A DNA stretch of 13,856 nucleotides. It comes from DATFLS01 sp964413425 (GTDB lineage Bacteria; Fidelibacterota; JAANXI01). Positions 1 to 7,745 of the stretch are shown here, piece by piece. A model generated the notes under the pieces. The model saw only the letters and a list, made by a program, of their open reading frames with translations. It had not been told where the DNA came from and searched no databases. The position numbers and the translations under genes were made by a program. How positions within the stretch are numbered: position 1 is the stretch's first letter; each line of letters begins with the position of its first letter. Location of the stretch: NCBI GenBank assembly GCA_964413425.1, contig CAYPST010000109.1, positions 1 through 13,856 on the forward strand, given 5' to 3'.

Positions 1-54
1 TGGGGTCAGCAGCATCAGCGGATATTCCATCTCCTGAGTAAAGTTTATAGTCAT
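1..54. repeat. Dispersed repeat, copy A (cut by window edge)
   Basis: This segment aligns without gaps to 12060-12113 in the opposite orientation, with about 40 of 54 bases identical by hand count. The longest exact shared stretch is GAGTCC-like in neither copy; the clearest shared core is the CTCAGGA/ATGGAA block (read on the minus strand here). Two reading frames cross it. On the plus strand a frame ends at a TGA at 35-37 with residues SGYSIS, matching the end RGFSIS of the small ORF in copy B. On the minus strand a frame opens at an ATG at 54 with NFTQEMEYPLMLLT, matching NLAQEMEKPLTLLT in copy B. Within positions 5-37 the differences favour the base that is third position in both frames. 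It could be the 3' end of a gene, the 5' end of a gene, or a non-coding repeat; the edge prevents a decision. Confidence 0.5.
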
Positions 55-307
55 GATTCATAAAAAAGCACACAAATTGGTACTAAAACAACGAGCGTAC
101 TCCAAATCGTCGGAAATGGCCCCAGATCCTTGCTTCCCACATCCTGATTCCGCAAGAAGGAGAAGGAAGCCTTATCTGGCGGGAGTCCGGGCATCCCTGG
201 ATAGGAACAAAACTGCTTATTTTCCACTTTCTGTATCTGGTGGGATGAGGAGCGTGGACTCTATTCTCTTTACTCTTTGAGTCTGTTTAGAAAACGCCTC
301 GAAGAGA

Positions 308-323
308 TCCCGTGACGACGGGA
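308..323. repeat. Short GC hairpin
   Basis: TCCCGT and ACGGGA form a perfect 6-bp stem around the 4-nt loop GACG. No T-run follows on the plus strand, so it is not a typical intrinsic terminator. It directly abuts the 9-nt repeat units, with which it may form one small repetitive element. Confidence 0.4.
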
Positions 324-348
324 CAAAGATCGCAAAGGGCGCAAAGAA
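322..348. repeat. Three degenerate 9-nt tandem units (CGCAAAG type)
   Basis: GACAAAGAT, CGCAAAGGG and CGCAAAGAA lie end to end. Similar short A-rich units (CACAAAGAA, CACAGATTA) appear downstream of the last gene at 13680-13697. The pattern resembles short intergenic low-complexity repeats rather than coding DNA. Confidence 0.45.
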
Positions 349-524
349 ATAATAAGGATTCATACTGTCAAACCGAAAACATCTTTGGATGCATCACATA
401 TATTTAATAAACAGTTGCTCATTCAATTACTTTGTGTTTTTGACCTGTTTTTTAAATACTCTCACTCTTTACTCATTATTCATCTGATGCGGATATTTTT
501 CGAAAAAATAACGGAGAAATTTCT

Positions 525-1994
525 ATGTCAGCACCGCAGGTATACTCCGGTGATATGCCGGCAAGAGAGTTCCGCGAATTCGGACATCGTCTCATTGACC
601 GGATCGCAGATCATTTTGATAACCTGGATCACACACCGGTACTCCCGGAGGTGGAACCCGGTGACATCGCTGAAAAACTCCCGGAGACAGCACCGAATCA
701 TGGTGAACGGATGGAGGATATTTTGTCCGACCTGGAATCGATAATCATGCCCGGAGTCACTCACTGGAATCATCCTGACTTTTTTGCGTATTTTTCCATC
801 ACCGGCAGCGGCCCAGGGATTCTCGGGGATCTTCTTAGCGCCGCTTTGAATATCAATGCCATGTTATGGAAAACCTGTCCTTCCGCCACAGAGCTGGAGC
901 AGGTATCGCTGGACTGGCTTCGCCAGATGCTGGGCTTGCCGGAGGACTTCTGGGGGATCGTTTACGACACTGCTTCTGTCAGCAGTATGCACGCAATCGC
1001 TGCAGCGCGGGAACAGCTCAATCTCCGGATTCGCGACCTGGGCATGGCCGGCCGGGCAGATCTTCCCCAGCTGCGGTTATATACTTCCGACCAGGCGCAT
1101 TCTTCCATCGAGAAAGCGGCAATTACCCTGGGTATCGGGCGCAAGAATGTGGTAACAATTCCCTCGGATGATGCCTTCCGGATGTCCCCTGATGCGCTGG
1201 CTGAAGCCATCAACCGTGATCTCGAAATGGGCTGCCAGCCATTGTGTGTTGTGGCAACAGTGGGGAGCACTTCGACCACCAGTATCGATCCGGTGAATGC
1301 AATCGTCGACGTCTGTGAACGTCACAATCTCTGGCTGCACGTGGACGCTGCGTATGGCGGGGCAGCGGCTGTGGTACCGGAAATGCGGCATGTGCTGACG
1401 GGATGCAGTCGGGCGGATTCTGTGGTGGTCAATCCGCATAAATGGCTGTTTGTACCCATTGATTTCAGTGCGTTCTATACCAGGAAACCGGACATTCTGA
1501 AGCAGGCGTTCAGCCTGATACCCGAATATCTGCGGACCGCACAAGACAGCCAGGTGGAAAATTATATGGACTATGGAATTCAGCTGGGACGGCGTTTTCG
1601 GGCACTAAAACTGTGGTTTGTGTTGCGCTACTTCGGTCAGCAGGGTCTCGCCGACCGAATTCGTTACCATCTCCACCTTGCTCAATCCGTGAAGGAACGT
1701 ATTGAAGCACACCCCGAGTTTGACTTAATGGCGCCCGTCCCGTTCAGCACCCTCTGTTTTCGGGCTCATCCGGAGGGAATGAATGACCGTGAAGAGCTGA
1801 ATATGCTCAACGAACAACTCCTGCAATCCATCAATGCGACCCGGGAGATATTTCTTTCCCACACGAAATTGAATGATGAGTATGTGCTGCGCATGGCCAT
1901 CGGAAACTTGCGTACCGAACAACGGCATGTGGACCGGGCCTGGGAAATCATTCAAGCGCAATATGACCTGCTGAAACCCGGCGATCTCGGTTAG
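525..1994 (+). CDS. Group II pyridoxal-phosphate decarboxylase, aromatic-L-amino-acid decarboxylase type
   Basis: This 489-residue protein is expected to remove the carboxyl group from an aromatic L-amino acid (Trp, Tyr, Phe or DOPA) to give the amine, using PLP in the cytoplasm. The length is typical of the family. Visible landmarks are WNHPDFFAYF (81-90), ATELEQVSLDWL (121-132), the ring-stacking His191 in SDQAHSS, the PLP-nitrogen-binding Asp274 in HVDAAYGG, and the PLP lysine Lys306 in NPHKW. Tyr347, seven residues before LGRRFR, aligns with the catalytic-loop tyrosine of animal enzymes (Tyr332 in human DDC). In this family Phe at that site marks aldehyde synthases, so true decarboxylation is predicted. 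The ATG is preceded by GGAG at 513-516. A terminator-like hairpin follows, so it is probably a single-gene unit. The substrate cannot be read from the sequence. Confidence 0.93.
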   Translation: MSAPQVYSGDMPAREFREFGHRLIDRIADHFDNLDHTPVLPEVEPGDIAEKLPETAPNHGERMEDILSDLESIIMPGVTHWNHPDFFAYFSITGSGPGILGDLLSAALNINAMLWKTCPSATELEQVSLDWLRQMLGLPEDFWGIVYDTASVSSMHAIAAAREQLNLRIRDLGMAGRADLPQLRLYTSDQAHSSIEKAAITLGIGRKNVVTIPSDDAFRMSPDALAEAINRDLEMGCQPLCVVATVGSTSTTSIDPVNAIVDVCERHNLWLHVDAAYGGAAAVVPEMRHVLTGCSRADSVVVNPHKWLFVPIDFSAFYTRKPDILKQAFSLIPEYLRTAQDSQVENYMDYGIQLGRRFRALKLWFVLRYFGQQGLADRIRYHLHLAQSVKERIEAHPEFDLMAPVPFSTLCFRAHPEGMNDREELNMLNEQLLQSINATREIFLSHTKLNDEYVLRMAIGNLRTEQRHVDRAWEIIQAQYDLLKPGDLG

Positions 1995-2121
1995 ATGACT
2001 CTTCGAAGACAGTTTAACCGGAGGCCCCGAACACTCAGCGTCAGACTTCGAAAAATTGCCCTCTGTAACTGAAAGGAAGGTCTGCGGAAGCGCGGTTGAT
2101 CTGCTGAATTCATGGAATATC

Positions 2122-2160
2122 GTGTTCTGAAGAATAGAACACCATTGTTTTTCTGTTTTG
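2122..2160 (+). terminator. Candidate intrinsic terminator after the decarboxylase
   Basis: GTGTTCT (2122-2128) and AGAACAC (2136-2142) form a perfect 7-bp stem with a 7-nt loop. A T-rich run begins two bases later, with GTTTTTC and further T-runs to about 2164. It lies 128 bp after the decarboxylase stop and about 50 bp before trkA, so it would separate these two transcripts. The stem is AT-rich for a terminator, hence moderate confidence. Confidence 0.45.
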
Positions 2161-2192
2161 TTTTCGAATAAGAACTTGAGATATTTTTGCAT

Positions 2193-3533
2193 ATGAATAT
2201 TCTCATCGTTGGTGCCGGAGATATTGGATTTCATCTGGTGAAGCGTCTGTCAGTCGAACGTCATAATACGATGATAGTTGACCGTGACAGCCTCCTCGTC
2301 AAGCGTGCCACCGAGCAACTGGATGCGCTCGTTATTGAAGGGCACGGAGCCAGTTACCAGGTACTCAACCGGGCACAGGTCCATGATGCGGACATTCTGG
2401 CTGCCATGACCAACAATGACGAGGTGAATATTCTTGCCTGCCAGATTGGGAAAAAAGTGGGTGTGCCCGTGACCATTGCCCGGGTGAGAAATCCGGAGTT
2501 CACCGATCCGGAATACGTACTGAATAAAGAGGAACTGGGTATTGACCTGATTATTCATCCGGAGAAAGAAACCGCCGACGCCGTTATCCGGCTGGTGAAA
2601 CAATCGGAAGCAACGGACGTGATCGAGTTCGCAGGTGGCAAGTGCCAGATGCTGGGGATCAGATTAGAAAAAAATTCCCCTGTACTGGGTACTCCCTTAA
2701 AGGATCTCACCAACGACTATACTCAGATACCCCAGCGAGTGGTTGCAGTCAACCGGCTCCAGAAAACAATCATCCCTGGTGGTAAGACTGTCTTGAAAGA
2801 GGGCGATCAAATTTTTGTGGTGTGTGACTCCCAGTACATTCCCCAGCTGATGGAGATCACCGGGAAAAATGAGACCAAGATCAACGACATTATGATTCTT
2901 GGTGGAGGCCTGGTTGGCCAGTTTATCGCGAGCACATTAAGTAAGGAATATTCCATAAAAATAATCGAAAGTAATGCCGCCCGGTCCGCAGAGATCGCCA
3001 ATATACTCCACAATAGCCTGATCATTCACGGCGACGGAACCGATATCGACCTGCTGGCATCAGAGGGGCTCATGAATATGGACGCGTTTGCCGCGGTTAC
3101 CGGCGACGACGAAACGAATATCATTTCCACCCTGGTTGCGCGCCATTTGAAAGTACCACGCACAATAGCCCTGGTAAATAATGTCGATTATCTTCCTATC
3201 ACCCCTACCATAGGAATGGATGCGGTGGTGAGCAAACAGCTTATTACCGTAAACGAAGTACAGCGCTTTATTCGACACCAGATGGTGGCCTCTATTACCA
3301 GCCTTCCGGAAATTGATGCGGAAATCATTGAGTTCCAGGTAAACAATCAGTCGAAAATCACCCGGAACGCACTCAAAGATGTGCGATTTCCGAGCTCTGC
3401 AATTGTGGGAGCGATACTCAGAGAAGACGAATTTATCCTTCCCACCGGCGAAACTCAAATTCATCCCGGAGATACTGTGGTAGTCTTTACGCTTCCGAAG
3501 GCACGGGCAGATGTGGAAAAACTCTTTCATTGA
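2193..3533 (+). CDS. trkA: Trk system potassium uptake protein TrkA (NAD-binding RCK regulator)
   Basis: TrkA is the cytoplasmic nucleotide-binding subunit that gates the TrkH K+ channel. At 446 residues it has the usual full-length tandem layout: two Rossmann RCK_N domains, each followed by an RCK_C domain. The first dinucleotide loop is GAGDIG (7-12), with an acidic Asp30 in the IVDRD strand. The second is GGGLVG (237-242), with Glu259 in IIESN. C-terminal segments such as GTPLKDL and VVVFTLP are typical of the RCK_C folds. The frame also opens at a TTG at 2187, six bases earlier. I chose the ATG at 2193 because MNILIVGAG matches the normal family start. No clear Shine-Dalgarno sequence is visible. 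trkH follows after 39 bp, so the two are very likely co-transcribed. Confidence 0.94.
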   Translation: MNILIVGAGDIGFHLVKRLSVERHNTMIVDRDSLLVKRATEQLDALVIEGHGASYQVLNRAQVHDADILAAMTNNDEVNILACQIGKKVGVPVTIARVRNPEFTDPEYVLNKEELGIDLIIHPEKETADAVIRLVKQSEATDVIEFAGGKCQMLGIRLEKNSPVLGTPLKDLTNDYTQIPQRVVAVNRLQKTIIPGGKTVLKEGDQIFVVCDSQYIPQLMEITGKNETKINDIMILGGGLVGQFIASTLSKEYSIKIIESNAARSAEIANILHNSLIIHGDGTDIDLLASEGLMNMDAFAAVTGDDETNIISTLVARHLKVPRTIALVNNVDYLPITPTIGMDAVVSKQLITVNEVQRFIRHQMVASITSLPEIDAEIIEFQVNNQSKITRNALKDVRFPSSAIVGAILREDEFILPTGETQIHPGDTVVVFTLPKARADVEKLFH

Positions 3534-3572
3534 AGCAGATCCAGCCGATTAGGTAAATAAAGGCGCAATATT

Positions 3573-5015
3573 GTGTATTTTCGCAGTGTAATTCATGTGC
3601 TGTCTCTTCTCATTATATGTGAGGCAGGCACCATGCTTCTGCCTATTCCGTTTTCATTCTATTACGGTGACCAGGATTATGTGGCGCTCCTCATCGCCGC
3701 CGCAATTACGCTTGCCTGTGGTCTGACAGGATTCTTCCTTTCGCGGTTCGAACATGAACTCCGCCCAAAAGAGGGCTTTGCTATCGTGACCTTCAGCTGG
3801 ATCAGCTTCTCCCTCTTCGGTTCGCTCCCTTTTATCATCTCCGGGACAATCCCCTCCTTTACCAATGCTTTCTTTGAAACCATGTCCGGCTTCACCACCA
3901 CCGGAGCGACTATCTTAACCAATATTGAATCCCTGCCGCATGGACTCCTGTTCTGGCGGAGCCTGACGCACTGGCTCGGGGGCATGGGTATCATCGTCCT
4001 TTCGCTGGCCATTCTTCCCTATCTTGGTGTCGGCGGCATGCAGTTGTTCAGAGCGGAAGTCCCCGGCCCCACTCACGATAAGATCACTCCCAGAATTACC
4101 GAAACCGCCAAAATTCTCTGGGCTGTTTACGCGCTTATCTCACTCCTGCAAACCCTCCTGCTTTTGCTGGGGGGCATGAACCTCTTTGAAGCCCTCTGTC
4201 ACACCTTCGGCACCATGGCTACCGGGGGCTTTTCTACCTGCAATGCCAGCATCGGAGCCTATGACAGTATGTATATCCACTACGTGATTATGTTCTTTAT
4301 GATCCTGGCCGGAACAAATTTCACACTCCATTATCGATTCCTCACCGGTGATTTTACCGGTTATTTTCGCAATCGTGAATTCCTGTTTTTTCTCTCAATA
4401 ATCGCGGTTGGCTTTCTCATCGTGGGGATTGATACGTTTCTGGTGCAATACCATGACATCGCACAGGCTCTTCAGCATACCCTGTTCCAGGTTATTTCCA
4501 TCCTGACCACCACCGGATACGGGACTGCCGATTATGAACAATGGGGTTTCAGCTCCCAGATGCTGCTCTTCTTTCTGATGTTCGTTGGGGGCTGTGCCGG
4601 ATCCACCGGAGGGAGCCTGAAAGTCGTACGTATCTTCGTGCTGTTCAAATTCCTGTACAGTGAAACTGTCCGGTTAATTCATCCGCACGCAGTAGTTCCG
4701 GTGCGGATTGGTGAGACGGTGGTTCCCAGCGAAGCATTGTCTAATATTCTGGGACTCTTTATTGCGTTTGTCGGATTATTTGTGGTTGGGGTGATCATTA
4801 TGGCCGCCCTGGGATTAAATATTGATACCGCCATCGGATCCGTGGCAGCCACTCTGGGAAATATCGGTCCCGGACTCGGTGATGTCGGTCCCACGGATAA
4901 TTATTTCCATATTCCGACCGCAGGGAAATGGATCCTGTGTTCATTTATGCTGATGGGTCGACTGGAAGTCTTTACCGTCATCATTCTGCTGTCTCCGACA
5001 TTCTGGAAAAAATAA
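3573..5015 (+). CDS. trkH: Trk system potassium uptake protein TrkH (K+ channel subunit)
   Basis: This 480-residue inner-membrane protein is the K+-conducting subunit that works with TrkA. It shows the fourfold membrane-pore-membrane repeat of the TrkH/KtrB superfamily. Selectivity-filter segments are visible as SGFTTTGAT (Gly111), TMATGGF (Gly218), LTTTGYG (Gly315) and TLGNIGPG (about 427-434). The HWLGGMGI (133-140) and GGCAGSTGGS (339-348) segments are also typical of the family. Translation starts at GTG 3573, with AAAGG at 3559-3563 as a plausible ribosome-binding site. The family length is close to this one, and the C-terminus (LLSPTFWKK) is the usual end of TrkH. It is cotranscribed with trkA by position. 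I see no K+- or turgor-related regulatory site. Confidence 0.95.
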   Translation: MYFRSVIHVLSLLIICEAGTMLLPIPFSFYYGDQDYVALLIAAAITLACGLTGFFLSRFEHELRPKEGFAIVTFSWISFSLFGSLPFIISGTIPSFTNAFFETMSGFTTTGATILTNIESLPHGLLFWRSLTHWLGGMGIIVLSLAILPYLGVGGMQLFRAEVPGPTHDKITPRITETAKILWAVYALISLLQTLLLLLGGMNLFEALCHTFGTMATGGFSTCNASIGAYDSMYIHYVIMFFMILAGTNFTLHYRFLTGDFTGYFRNREFLFFLSIIAVGFLIVGIDTFLVQYHDIAQALQHTLFQVISILTTTGYGTADYEQWGFSSQMLLFFLMFVGGCAGSTGGSLKVVRIFVLFKFLYSETVRLIHPHAVVPVRIGETVVPSEALSNILGLFIAFVGLFVVGVIIMAALGLNIDTAIGSVAATLGNIGPGLGDVGPTDNYFHIPTAGKWILCSFMLMGRLEVFTVIILLSPTFWKK

Positions 5016-5096
5016 CGTCCTTTTTGCCCTCATATTCGCCGTTATATTTAAAAGCACGTGTCATTCGGGGATCTGTTTCTTTACATTTATGCGATC

Positions 5097-5651
5097 ATGA
5101 GCAATAAGAATACCAGACTGAGTAAATATCTCAGTTACATGCTCCGCCACAATCCGCAGAGCATCGGAATCGAGCTGGATAACGCCGGCTGGGTGTCGGT
5201 AGAGTCCCTGATTGCCGCCAGCCGGAAACACGGTAAAGACATCCGTGCCAAAGATATTTACGAGATCATCCGACACAGCGATAAGCAACGTTTCACGCTG
5301 AGCAGGGACGGGAAATATATCCGGGCGAATTACGGGCATTCCATTAACGTGGAGCTGGGCTACGAACCCGAACAACCTCCGGCAACACTTTATCACGGAA
5401 CAGCCCGCCGATTTGTCCCAACCATTCGAAAACAGGGATTATTACCGCAAAACAGACAATTCGTGCACCTCGCTGTTGATCGGGATTCCGCAACAACTGT
5501 CGGACAACGACATGGGAGACCGGTTATCCTCGACATTGATTCCCGTGGGATGTACCAGGATGGGTACACCTGTTATCAGTCCGATGCCGGCATCTGGCTG
5601 ACAAAACGGGTGCCGCCTTCGTATATTTCTTTTCCGGAAGAAAACCAGTAA
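5097..5651 (+). CDS. kptA: RNA 2'-phosphotransferase, Tpt1/KptA family
   Basis: Tpt1/KptA enzymes transfer an RNA internal 2'-phosphate to NAD+, giving ADP-ribose 1'',2''-cyclic phosphate and nicotinamide. In fungi this finishes tRNA splicing; the bacterial role is not established. From the ATG at 5097 the protein is 184 residues, the usual bacterial size. Motifs are LRHNP (16-20), GWV (31-33), IRANYGHS (75-82), YHGT (99-102), RQFVHLA (120-126) and AGIWLTKRVPP (164-174). These carry the Arg-His-Arg-type active-site residues (such as Arg17, His100 and Arg120). The frame is open from a GTG at 5058, but those 13 extra residues are not typical of the family. No strong Shine-Dalgarno sequence precedes the ATG. 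The thiamine pyrophosphokinase gene starts 29 bp downstream, suggesting an operon without an obvious shared pathway. Confidence 0.92.
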   Translation: MSNKNTRLSKYLSYMLRHNPQSIGIELDNAGWVSVESLIAASRKHGKDIRAKDIYEIIRHSDKQRFTLSRDGKYIRANYGHSINVELGYEPEQPPATLYHGTARRFVPTIRKQGLLPQNRQFVHLAVDRDSATTVGQRHGRPVILDIDSRGMYQDGYTCYQSDAGIWLTKRVPPSYISFPEENQ

Positions 5652-5680
5652 GACAACAATTTCATGAATCGCATTTTATT

Positions 5681-6298
5681 ATGAAGCATATTCTGATTGT
5701 TGCGAACGGTGAACAACCGAAACACCAGCACCACTGGAATCGTATTAAAGGCGCACGGCCGCTGGTCTGTACGGATGGAGCGGCCAACTGGCTTATGGAA
5801 AGAAATCTCACCCCGGATGTCATCATCGGTGATATGGATTCACTCCGGGATGAACTGCGTGCGCAGATTCATGCCGATAGTCTCCACCACATTCCTTCGC
5901 AGGAAAACACGGATCTGGAAAAGGCAATAGAATATGCTCTCCAAAAAGGGTATACGGCCGCAACCATTCTGGCGGCCACCGGCAAACGTGAGGATCAAAC
6001 CCTCGCCAATCTCTATCTTCTGGTGAAGTACGCCGGAAAACTTCAGATCCAGCTGCTCACAAATTATTCCACCATAGATGCCATCACGGACTCGCTGACC
6101 ACCCGGGTTGAACCCGGCCAGATTATCTCTCTTCTCCCGGCAGGTCATGCCGAAGGGGTGACCACAACCGGACTGGAGTACCCGCTGGAAAATGAGCGCC
6201 TCGAAATCGGCAGCAGGGGAGTCAGCAACCGGGCTGTGGAATCGGAAATTACGGTTTCCCTTACCTCAGGCGCACTGCTTCTGTTCAGGAATTTTTAG
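5681..6298 (+). CDS. Thiamine pyrophosphokinase
   Basis: The enzyme transfers pyrophosphate from ATP to thiamine to make thiamine pyrophosphate (TPP), the active cofactor, in the cytoplasm. The 205-residue protein has the TPK catalytic domain: CTDGAANWL (30-38), IIGDMDS (48-54, metal and pyrophosphate binding), NTDLEKA (76-82) and ATGKREDQTLANL (99-111), followed by a C-terminal thiamine-binding domain from about 125. The usual GGRxDH motif reads GKREDQ here, with Asp105 kept and the His replaced by Gln; variation at that site occurs in related proteins. It starts at ATG 5681, with only a weak ribosome-binding site. The symporter gene begins six bases after the stop, so the two are almost certainly co-transcribed. 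I found no TPP riboswitch (THI-box) upstream of this gene or of kptA by eye. Confidence 0.93.
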   Translation: MKHILIVANGEQPKHQHHWNRIKGARPLVCTDGAANWLMERNLTPDVIIGDMDSLRDELRAQIHADSLHHIPSQENTDLEKAIEYALQKGYTAATILAATGKREDQTLANLYLLVKYAGKLQIQLLTNYSTIDAITDSLTTRVEPGQIISLLPAGHAEGVTTTGLEYPLENERLEIGSRGVSNRAVESEITVSLTSGALLLFRNF

Positions 6299-6304
6299 CA
6301 CGGT

Positions 6305-7729
6305 ATGTTCTCTCAGGATATCACTGTCTCGCTCCATCCCGTCGATTATGGCATCATCGGAATGTATATTCTCATCCTCTTTCTCATCGGGTTTCGCTTT
6401 GCGCGATCCAGGCTGGATGATACCGAAGATTACCTCCTGGCCAGCAGGACACTCACCCTCCCGGGATTTGTGGCCACGCTGGTGTCTACCTGGTACGGCG
6501 GGATTCTGGGAGTCGGTGAATTCTCCTACCTGTACGGGCTCTCCAACTGGTTCGTGTTCGGCGTCCCCTACTACATTTTCGCCGGAATATTCGCCTTCTT
6601 TCTGGCCGACAAAGTTCGGGAGAGTAATCTCTATACTATCCCGGATCGGTTGTATATGTACTTCGATAAAAAGACCGGACTCCTCGGAGCCCTCTTCACA
6701 TTCCTGATGGTATCCCCCGCGCCGTATATTCTGATGCTGGCCGTGCTGATTAACCTGCTGTTCGGCTGGTCCATGCTGCTTTCTATTCTGCTGGGAACTC
6801 TCTTTTCCATCGTGTATGTATATCTGGGCGGATTTCGCTCGGTCATCAAAACGGATTACTTCCAATTCGCTCTGATGTTTGCGGGATTTCTGCTCATCCT
6901 GATGGTTACAGTATTCCAATATGGCGGGTGGGAATTTCTGCAACAGCATCTCCCGGACAATCATCTCTCGATCACAGGTGGTCATTCTGTCCAGTATATC
7001 CTGGTATGGTTTTTTATTGCTATATGGACACTCATCGATCCGGGCTTCCATCAACGGTGTTATGGGGCAAAAACCGGCAAGGTGGCGAAAAACGGGATCC
7101 TCATTTCGATAGGCTTCTGGGCCGTCTTCGATTTTATGACCACCTTCACAGGACTGTACGCCAGAGCCTTACATGCAGATATTCCGGCACTGATGTCCTA
7201 TCCGATACTGGCAGAAACGTTGCTTCCACCTGTGCTCAAAGGATTATTCTATCTGGGACTTCTCGCTGTGATTATGTCCACTGTAGACTCATTTGCTTTT
7301 CTGTCCGCAGTCACCATCGGCAGAGATTTCTTCTGGCGATTATTCGGCTCCGAATCGGATGATCAATCGAGCTTGTATTCGAAGATCGGGCTGGTGCTCA
7401 CGGGAATCGTTGCTATCTTCATGGTACTGGGGATTCCTTCGGTGGTCGATCTCTGGTATACCATCGGCACGCTGTTTATTCCGGCGCTTATTTATCCGCT
7501 GTTGTCCACATATTTTGGGAAGCGGATTATATCCGCAAATGCAGCGTTCTCGGTAAGTCTCACTGGATTTCTCACCGCATTTACCTGGTATATCGTGGGC
7601 GTGGTTCAGAGTCACGGTGAGTGGCCGCAGTATCCGCTGGGGATCGAACCACTGTATCCGGGATTAATTCTCGGCGGGATTATTTTTGCCGTCGCCTACT
7701 ACCAGGCTCCTGACGGAGAGCAAGATTAA
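6305..7729 (+). CDS. Sodium:solute symporter (SSS family), candidate thiamine-related importer
   Basis: This 474-residue integral membrane protein has about 13 hydrophobic segments, as expected for the SSS (SGLT/PutP) family of Na+-coupled importers. Family features include STWYGG in TM1 (61-66), the signature-like GGFRSVIKTDYFQ (175-187), and VIMSTVDSFAFLS (322-334). In the last, Ser325-Thr326 align with the serine pair of the Na2 site in vSGLT. The substrate is not determined by these motifs. It lies six bases downstream of thiamine pyrophosphokinase. SSS-family members (ThiV) have been predicted as thiamine-regulon transporters in other bacteria and archaea, so thiamine or a pyrimidine precursor is a reasonable hypothesis. 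A sugar, nucleoside or amino acid is still possible. It converges with the lipoprotein gene, with 16 bp between the stops. Confidence 0.9.
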   Translation: MFSQDITVSLHPVDYGIIGMYILILFLIGFRFARSRLDDTEDYLLASRTLTLPGFVATLVSTWYGGILGVGEFSYLYGLSNWFVFGVPYYIFAGIFAFFLADKVRESNLYTIPDRLYMYFDKKTGLLGALFTFLMVSPAPYILMLAVLINLLFGWSMLLSILLGTLFSIVYVYLGGFRSVIKTDYFQFALMFAGFLLILMVTVFQYGGWEFLQQHLPDNHLSITGGHSVQYILVWFFIAIWTLIDPGFHQRCYGAKTGKVAKNGILISIGFWAVFDFMTTFTGLYARALHADIPALMSYPILAETLLPPVLKGLFYLGLLAVIMSTVDSFAFLSAVTIGRDFFWRLFGSESDDQSSLYSKIGLVLTGIVAIFMVLGIPSVVDLWYTIGTLFIPALIYPLLSTYFGKRIISANAAFSVSLTGFLTAFTWYIVGVVQSHGEWPQYPLGIEPLYPGLILGGIIFAVAYYQAPDGEQD

Positions 7730-7742
7730 TCTACGGGAGATT
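7728..7742. terminator. Weak hairpin between convergent genes
   Basis: AATCT (7728-7732) and AGATT (7738-7742) form a 5-bp stem around ACGGG, spanning the symporter stop and the gap before the minus-strand gene's stop. It is short and AT-rich with no long T-run, so a bidirectional terminator here is only a guess from position. Confidence 0.2.
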
Positions 7743-7745
7743 CCA

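Larger units (their letters stand above)
55..524. other. Spacer upstream of the decarboxylase, no convincing gene
   Basis: An open frame at 53-280 on the plus strand encodes an arginine- and proline-rich 75-residue product with no recognisable motif and no ribosome-binding site, so I do not call it. The stretch holds a short GC hairpin (308-323), three degenerate 9-nt CGCAAAG-like units (322-348) and an AT-rich leader from about 350 to 510. A TTGACC at 440-445 resembles a -35 box, but I see no well placed -10 box, so no promoter is called. Confidence 0.5.

Noticed and set aside
53..280. Open frame of 75 codons on the plus strand
   Set aside because: No ribosome-binding site, no recognisable motif, and composition (runs of Arg, Pro, Ser) typical of translated non-coding DNA.
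1077..1544. 155-codon minus-strand frame inside the decarboxylase
   Set aside because: Antisense shadow of a gene with intact catalytic motifs.
3060..3530. 156-codon minus-strand frame opposite trkA
   Set aside because: Antisense shadow; no motif or ribosome-binding site.
5016..5680. Possible TPP riboswitch for the thiamine kinase and symporter
   Set aside because: No THI-box-like conserved elements seen by eye in the gaps before kptA or the kinase.
6266..7054. 262-codon open frame on the minus strand, opposite the symporter and kinase
   Set aside because: Fully antisense to two strongly supported genes; its product is charged and low-complexity with no family features.
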